From NCBI RefSeq assembly GCF_000484535.1, contig NC_022600.1, positions 3,410,001 through 3,474,000 of the forward strand: a stretch of DNA of 64,000 nucleotides, written 5' to 3'. The notes under the pieces were generated by a model, which was given only the letters and a program-made list of their open reading frames with translations, had not been told where the DNA came from and did not search any database. Source of the stretch: Gloeobacter kilaueensis JS1. GTDB lineage: Bacteria > Cyanobacteriota > Cyanobacteriia > Gloeobacterales > Gloeobacteraceae. Positions 61,132 through 64,000 of this stretch are shown piece by piece. The first letter of the stretch is position 1, and each line of letters begins with the position of its first letter. Both the position numbers and the translations under genes were made by a program.

Positions 61132-61902
61132 ATGGGCAAGGGTTTGCTTCCCGCTTTGCTGCTTGCTGCCACCGTTACCCTCGCCCTCCCTGCTCCCGCT
61201 GTGCTGGCCCAGGGGGGTGTCCTGGAGAATTTGCTGCAAGCTTTTACCCTCTCCAGCCTCTCCGATCGCCAGGAAGTCCAGCTCGGCAGTGAGATCAACC
61301 GCCAACTGGTCCGCTCCGGCCAGATCCGGCTGGTTCCTGCCAGTGCGGCTCTCAGGCGGGTGCAGGATGTCGCTGCGGTAGTTGCCCAGGCGAGTGATCG
61401 GCCCAACATTCCTTACACTGTCCAGGTCGTCGCCGACAAGTCGATCAACGCCTTTGCAACGATGGGCGGCTACGTCTACGTCACCACGGGGCTACTGCGG
61501 GCAGTAGATAACGACGCACAACTGGCCGGGGTGCTGGCCCACGAAATGGGCCACATCGCCGCCAAGCACGCCCTGCGCCAGATGAAGGACGCAGCAATCA
61601 CCCAGGCCGGTGAGGCGGCCCTGGGCCTTGAGCACAGCGCCCTGGTCAACATCGGCGCAAAGCTCTTTTTTTTGCGCTACAGCCGCGCCGACGAGTACGA
61701 GGCTGACCGGCGGGGACTCTTCACCCTGGCGCGTACCCCTTATCCGCCGCGCTCGCTGCCGGATTTTTTGCGCAAACTGGAGAATCTGCCCTCCAATCCC
61801 GAATTTCTCTCCTCGCACCCAAGTCCGCCGAACCGGGTAAAAAAGCTGGAGCAATTGATCGCCCAGTACCACCTCGATCGCAACAACGGAGGCCGCCTGT
61901 GA
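61132..61902 (+). CDS. M48 family exported zinc metallopeptidase
   Basis: A 256-residue peptidase with a signal peptide (ending PAVLAQ, residue 27) and the zinc motif HEMGH (His137, Glu138, His141); the third ligand is Glu in RADEYEADRRG. This fits BepA/LoiP-type outer-membrane protein quality control. The stop overlaps the next gene start (GTGA), so the two are coupled. Confidence 0.92.
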   Translation: MGKGLLPALLLAATVTLALPAPAVLAQGGVLENLLQAFTLSSLSDRQEVQLGSEINRQLVRSGQIRLVPASAALRRVQDVAAVVAQASDRPNIPYTVQVVADKSINAFATMGGYVYVTTGLLRAVDNDAQLAGVLAHEMGHIAAKHALRQMKDAAITQAGEAALGLEHSALVNIGAKLFFLRYSRADEYEADRRGLFTLARTPYPPRSLPDFLRKLENLPSNPEFLSSHPSPPNRVKKLEQLIAQYHLDRNNGGRL

Positions 61903-62390
61903 CCACCGTGGCCAACCGCCCCCTGGGCACGTTTCTCATCGCCCTCCACAAACTGATCTGGGGCGTTGTGCTCGTTTTTTTGGCTCTCGGCGTCGAGGTT
62001 TTGCGCTTCAAGGGCATCAACCAACCGATCCAGTTCGTGCTCTCGGAACTGGGGATCTCCGCCCGCAGCCACATCTGGACGCTCCTGGTCGGGCTGTTGC
62101 CTTCGGTCGATGGGACCCAGCTCAAGCGGGTGGGCGTCTTTTTGTTCGTCTATTCGGCGGTGACGCTCATAGAAGGCTGGGGGGTCTGGGAGGGCAAGCG
62201 CTGGGTCGAGATTTTCCTGGTGCTGGAGACGGCTGCGCTTTTGCCCGTTGAGCTTGTCGAACTGGTTAAAAAGTTTTCGTTCGGTAAGGTGGCGCTGTTA
62301 CTCATCAACCTCTTCGTCGTCGTCTATCTTGGCTGGTCCCTCTGGCGCAAGTGGCAGCAAGAAAAGAAAAAAGACCGCCCGGCCCAGTGA
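61899..62390 (+). CDS. DUF2127-like membrane protein
   Basis: A 163-residue inner-membrane protein with four hydrophobic segments (ALHKLIWGVVLVFLALGV; GVFLFVYSAVTLIEGWGVW; VLETAALLPVELVELV; KVALLLINLFVVVYLG), the conserved GVWEGKRWVE type of middle, and a basic tail. The DUF2127 assignment is from this layout. It is coupled to the M48 peptidase, which suggests it may anchor or assist it. Confidence 0.7.
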   Translation: MTTVANRPLGTFLIALHKLIWGVVLVFLALGVEVLRFKGINQPIQFVLSELGISARSHIWTLLVGLLPSVDGTQLKRVGVFLFVYSAVTLIEGWGVWEGKRWVEIFLVLETAALLPVELVELVKKFSFGKVALLLINLFVVVYLGWSLWRKWQQEKKKDRPAQ

Positions 62391-62465
62391 ATAAAAATCG
62401 CCATCTGAGCGCCACAGAGCCGTGCTAGCGTGATTTACAGTCCCCCTCAGTGCAGGAGGTGAGCG

Positions 62466-63071
62466 ATGAAGAGTTATCTACAGGCTGGTCTTTCTTTGCT
62501 GTTTGCGGCGATGCTTTCAGGGCCGTCTGCCCTGGCGCAGACAGCGACCAGTTCAACGCCAAATGTTGTACCGGCGGGTACGACCTTTGAGGCCAAATTG
62601 CAGCAAGAAATCTCCACCGCCAACAACCACGACCAGGAGCGCTTTACGCTGCGGGAGAAAAATCCGCTCTTCGGGGGCAACCCGATTCTCAAAGATTCTC
62701 AGATCGAAGGGCACCTCGAAGGGGTGGTCAAGGCGGCAAAGGGCACCAGGGCCCAGCTGCATCTGGTCTTCGACGATATCGTGCTCACCAACGGTACCCG
62801 GTTGCCCCTCGACGCTTCGCTGGTCGATTCAAAGCTGGAGACCAAGACCAAAGGCACCTTTTTGCGCAACGCCGGGATCATCATCGGCGGTGCAGTGGCC
62901 GGTCATTACCTGGGCAAGGCTGCCCACGTTCCTCTAGGCGGTACGGGCGGCGCAGCGGCAGCGACGGCGGTCGTGCTCAACAGTCCCGGCGGCGAGGTGG
63001 TGATCAAGCGAGGAACTGTTCTCAAGCTCAAGCTCAATAGTCCCCTCGAAGCTGGGGCAGCCGCCCGGTAG
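62466..63071 (+). CDS. exported conserved hypothetical protein
   Basis: A 201-residue protein with a signal peptide (ending ALAQTA). The mature part is beta-rich, with VVPAGTTFEAKLQQEI near the start and LKDSQIEGHLEGVVKAAKG in the middle. A glycine-rich stretch (IIIGGAVAGHYLGKAA) could be a hydrophobic helix. It resembles the TrbI/VirB10-type beta fold in style only. Envelope location inferred. Confidence 0.65.
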   Translation: MKSYLQAGLSLLFAAMLSGPSALAQTATSSTPNVVPAGTTFEAKLQQEISTANNHDQERFTLREKNPLFGGNPILKDSQIEGHLEGVVKAAKGTRAQLHLVFDDIVLTNGTRLPLDASLVDSKLETKTKGTFLRNAGIIIGGAVAGHYLGKAAHVPLGGTGGAAAATAVVLNSPGGEVVIKRGTVLKLKLNSPLEAGAAAR

Positions 63072-63122
63072 GCAACGGCGAGATTGATATAATCCGAAAA
63101 CCGATGCCCGAGCAAGACAGAG

Positions 63123-63407
63123 ATGATCGACCGCGAACAGGTCAAAAAAGTCGCCGCCCTCGCCCGCCTCGAAATCAGCGAGCAGGAACAGGAGCTATTT
63201 ACCCGACAGCTCTCATCGATCCTCGATTATGTGGCAGAACTACAGCAGGTCGATACCGAAGGCGTTGCGCCCACGACCCGCGCCATCGAGGTCAACAATG
63301 TCGTGCGGCCCGACCAGCTTGAACCCTGCGTCGAGCGCGAGCGCATTCTCGCGAACGCTCCCGAGCGCGAGGACGACTTTTTCCGCGTGCCCAGAATTAT
63401 CGAGTAA
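63123..63407 (+). CDS. gatC: aspartyl/glutamyl-tRNA amidotransferase subunit C
   Basis: A 94-residue helper subunit of the GatCAB enzyme, which converts misacylated Glu-tRNA-Gln and Asp-tRNA-Asn. The signature is complete: [19 protein letters not shown], then [19 protein letters not shown], and the RPDQLEP and RVPRIIE end. Its 3' half is overlapped on the other strand by the extended end of uppP. GatA and GatB are elsewhere. Confidence 0.95.
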   Translation: MIDREQVKKVAALARLEISEQEQELFTRQLSSILDYVAELQQVDTEGVAPTTRAIEVNNVVRPDQLEPCVERERILANAPEREDDFFRVPRIIE

Positions 63408-64000
63408 CGCGCTGGGAGTACTGGCCGGTTCGATGTTGGCGATCTTGCCCATCGCCAGCAGGGCGAGCAGGGCCGCGCCGAATAAAAAGCGATAAAGGAT
63501 AAAGACGAGGGTCGATCGGGTCTGCAAGAACTTGAGCAGCCAGGCAATCGCCAGGTAGCTGAAGATCGTCGAGGAGATAAAGCCCACGATCACCGGCAGC
63601 GCTCCGCCGCTTCCGAGGCCGTCCTCGAACAGTTTCTTCAGTTCCAATAGACCGCTCAAAAAAATCGCCGGGATGGCGAGCAAAAAAGAAAAGCGAGCCC
63701 CCTCGGCGCGCTGAAAACCCAGCAACAGAGCGGCGGTGAGGGTGGAACCGGAGCGGGAGACGCCGGGGACGAGGGCCAGGGTCTGGGCGGTGCCGATAAT
63801 CAGCCCATCCAGGATGCGGATGCCGGTGATCGTTCGCTTGCGGCTACCGACGACTTCTGCCAGCCAGAGCAGGGCCGCCATCACGATCGAGGCGACGGCA
63901 ATCACGCTCAGCGCCCGCAACGGCGAATCGGGCGCTTCGAGGGTCTTTTTAAGGATCAGGCCCACAATTACGATCGGGATGGTGCCGAGGACAATGCTCC
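63240..64000 (-). CDS. uppP: undecaprenyl-diphosphatase, 5' end cut by window edge
   Basis: Recycles the lipid carrier of peptidoglycan and glycan synthesis; integral membrane protein. About 252 residues are visible, starting in-frame from the window edge. The motif PGVSRSGST is intact, with five or more hydrophobic helices and the end [17 protein letters not shown]-like ([16 protein letters not shown]). The normal end should be near 63420. The frame instead continues about 60 residues further, antisense to gatC, until a stop at 63240. Confidence 0.93.
   Translation of the reverse strand, partial: SIVLGTIPIVIVGLILKKTLEAPDSPLRALSVIAVASIVMAALLWLAEVVGSRKRTITGIRILDGLIIGTAQTLALVPGVSRSGSTLTAALLLGFQRAEGARFSFLLAIPAIFLSGLLELKKLFEDGLGSGGALPVIVGFISSTIFSYLAIAWLLKFLQTRSTLVFILYRFLFGAALLALLAMGKIANIEPASTPSALLDNSGHAEKVVLALGSVRENALALDAGFKLVGPHDIVDLDGAGRGRNAFGIDLL

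Overview
The window looks like chromosomal DNA of a cyanobacterium, probably from the Gloeobacter lineage. The evidence is the photosystem I assembly gene ycf4, the cyanobacterial NDH-1 gene ndhO, several proteins of cyanobacterial type (the NadM-type enzyme, a Ycf4 neighbour with a short conserved tail, a KefB-type antiporter with universal-stress domains), dense packing, high GC, frequent TGATG/ATGA/GTGA start-stop overlaps, and use of GTG and TTG starts. The genus is an inference from style; I ran no search.

Layout. 1-10190 is mostly housekeeping: the edge-truncated nadM, pyrF with flanking hypotheticals, a cupredoxin, a cation/proton antiporter, an asymmetric pair of M16 peptidases, nadE and tRNA-Glu. 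10224-12844 holds a structured leader RNA with a terminator, a TonB-dependent receptor, and a 13-unit 21-bp tandem repeat in the receptor's own frame just past its stop. 12899-18229 is a candidate conflict module: a CHAT protease / P-loop NTPase / TPR protein, a small partner resembling EACC1, and two more small genes. 18466-22715 has an Rpn-type nuclease, a pseudo-matrixin and an X-Pro aminopeptidase. 23416-25334 is an AT-richer ATPase plus Toprim-like pair that resembles OLD/PARIS-type defence. 25324-31236 has a GST, an active matrixin with ankyrin repeats, ycf4 and a secreted alpha-mannosidase. 31293-32404 is a two-gene unit with a Tse2-like toxin and an unknown partner. 32519-39224 has a HEAT-repeat protein, a 14-repeat FG-GAP protein and three glycosyltransferases. 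39470-43642 is a MolR-like (WGR-DUF4132) and MoxR-ATPase pair. 43765-50055 includes a PAS histidine kinase, DoxX, an EamA transporter and a bacterial XPB/Bax1 helicase-nuclease pair. 50125-54398 has a PadR regulator with a likely operator, an orphan RND adaptor and a PPC-domain protein. 54475-56102 is an AbiE-type toxin-antitoxin pair. 56304-64000 returns to housekeeping: def-carA, ndhO, HU, ispF, BON and M48 proteins, gatC, and the edge-truncated uppP, which runs antisense into gatC.

The accessory genes sit as separate compact modules between core genes (CHAT/STAND, AAA+Toprim, Tse2-like, MolR/MoxR, AbiE, Rpn). Several are AT-richer than their neighbours, as expected for transferred defence or toxin cassettes. 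The least explained items are the 21-bp heptad repeat after the TonB receptor, the structured RNA before it, the small partners in the CHAT locus, and the unknown partner of the Tse2-like toxin.
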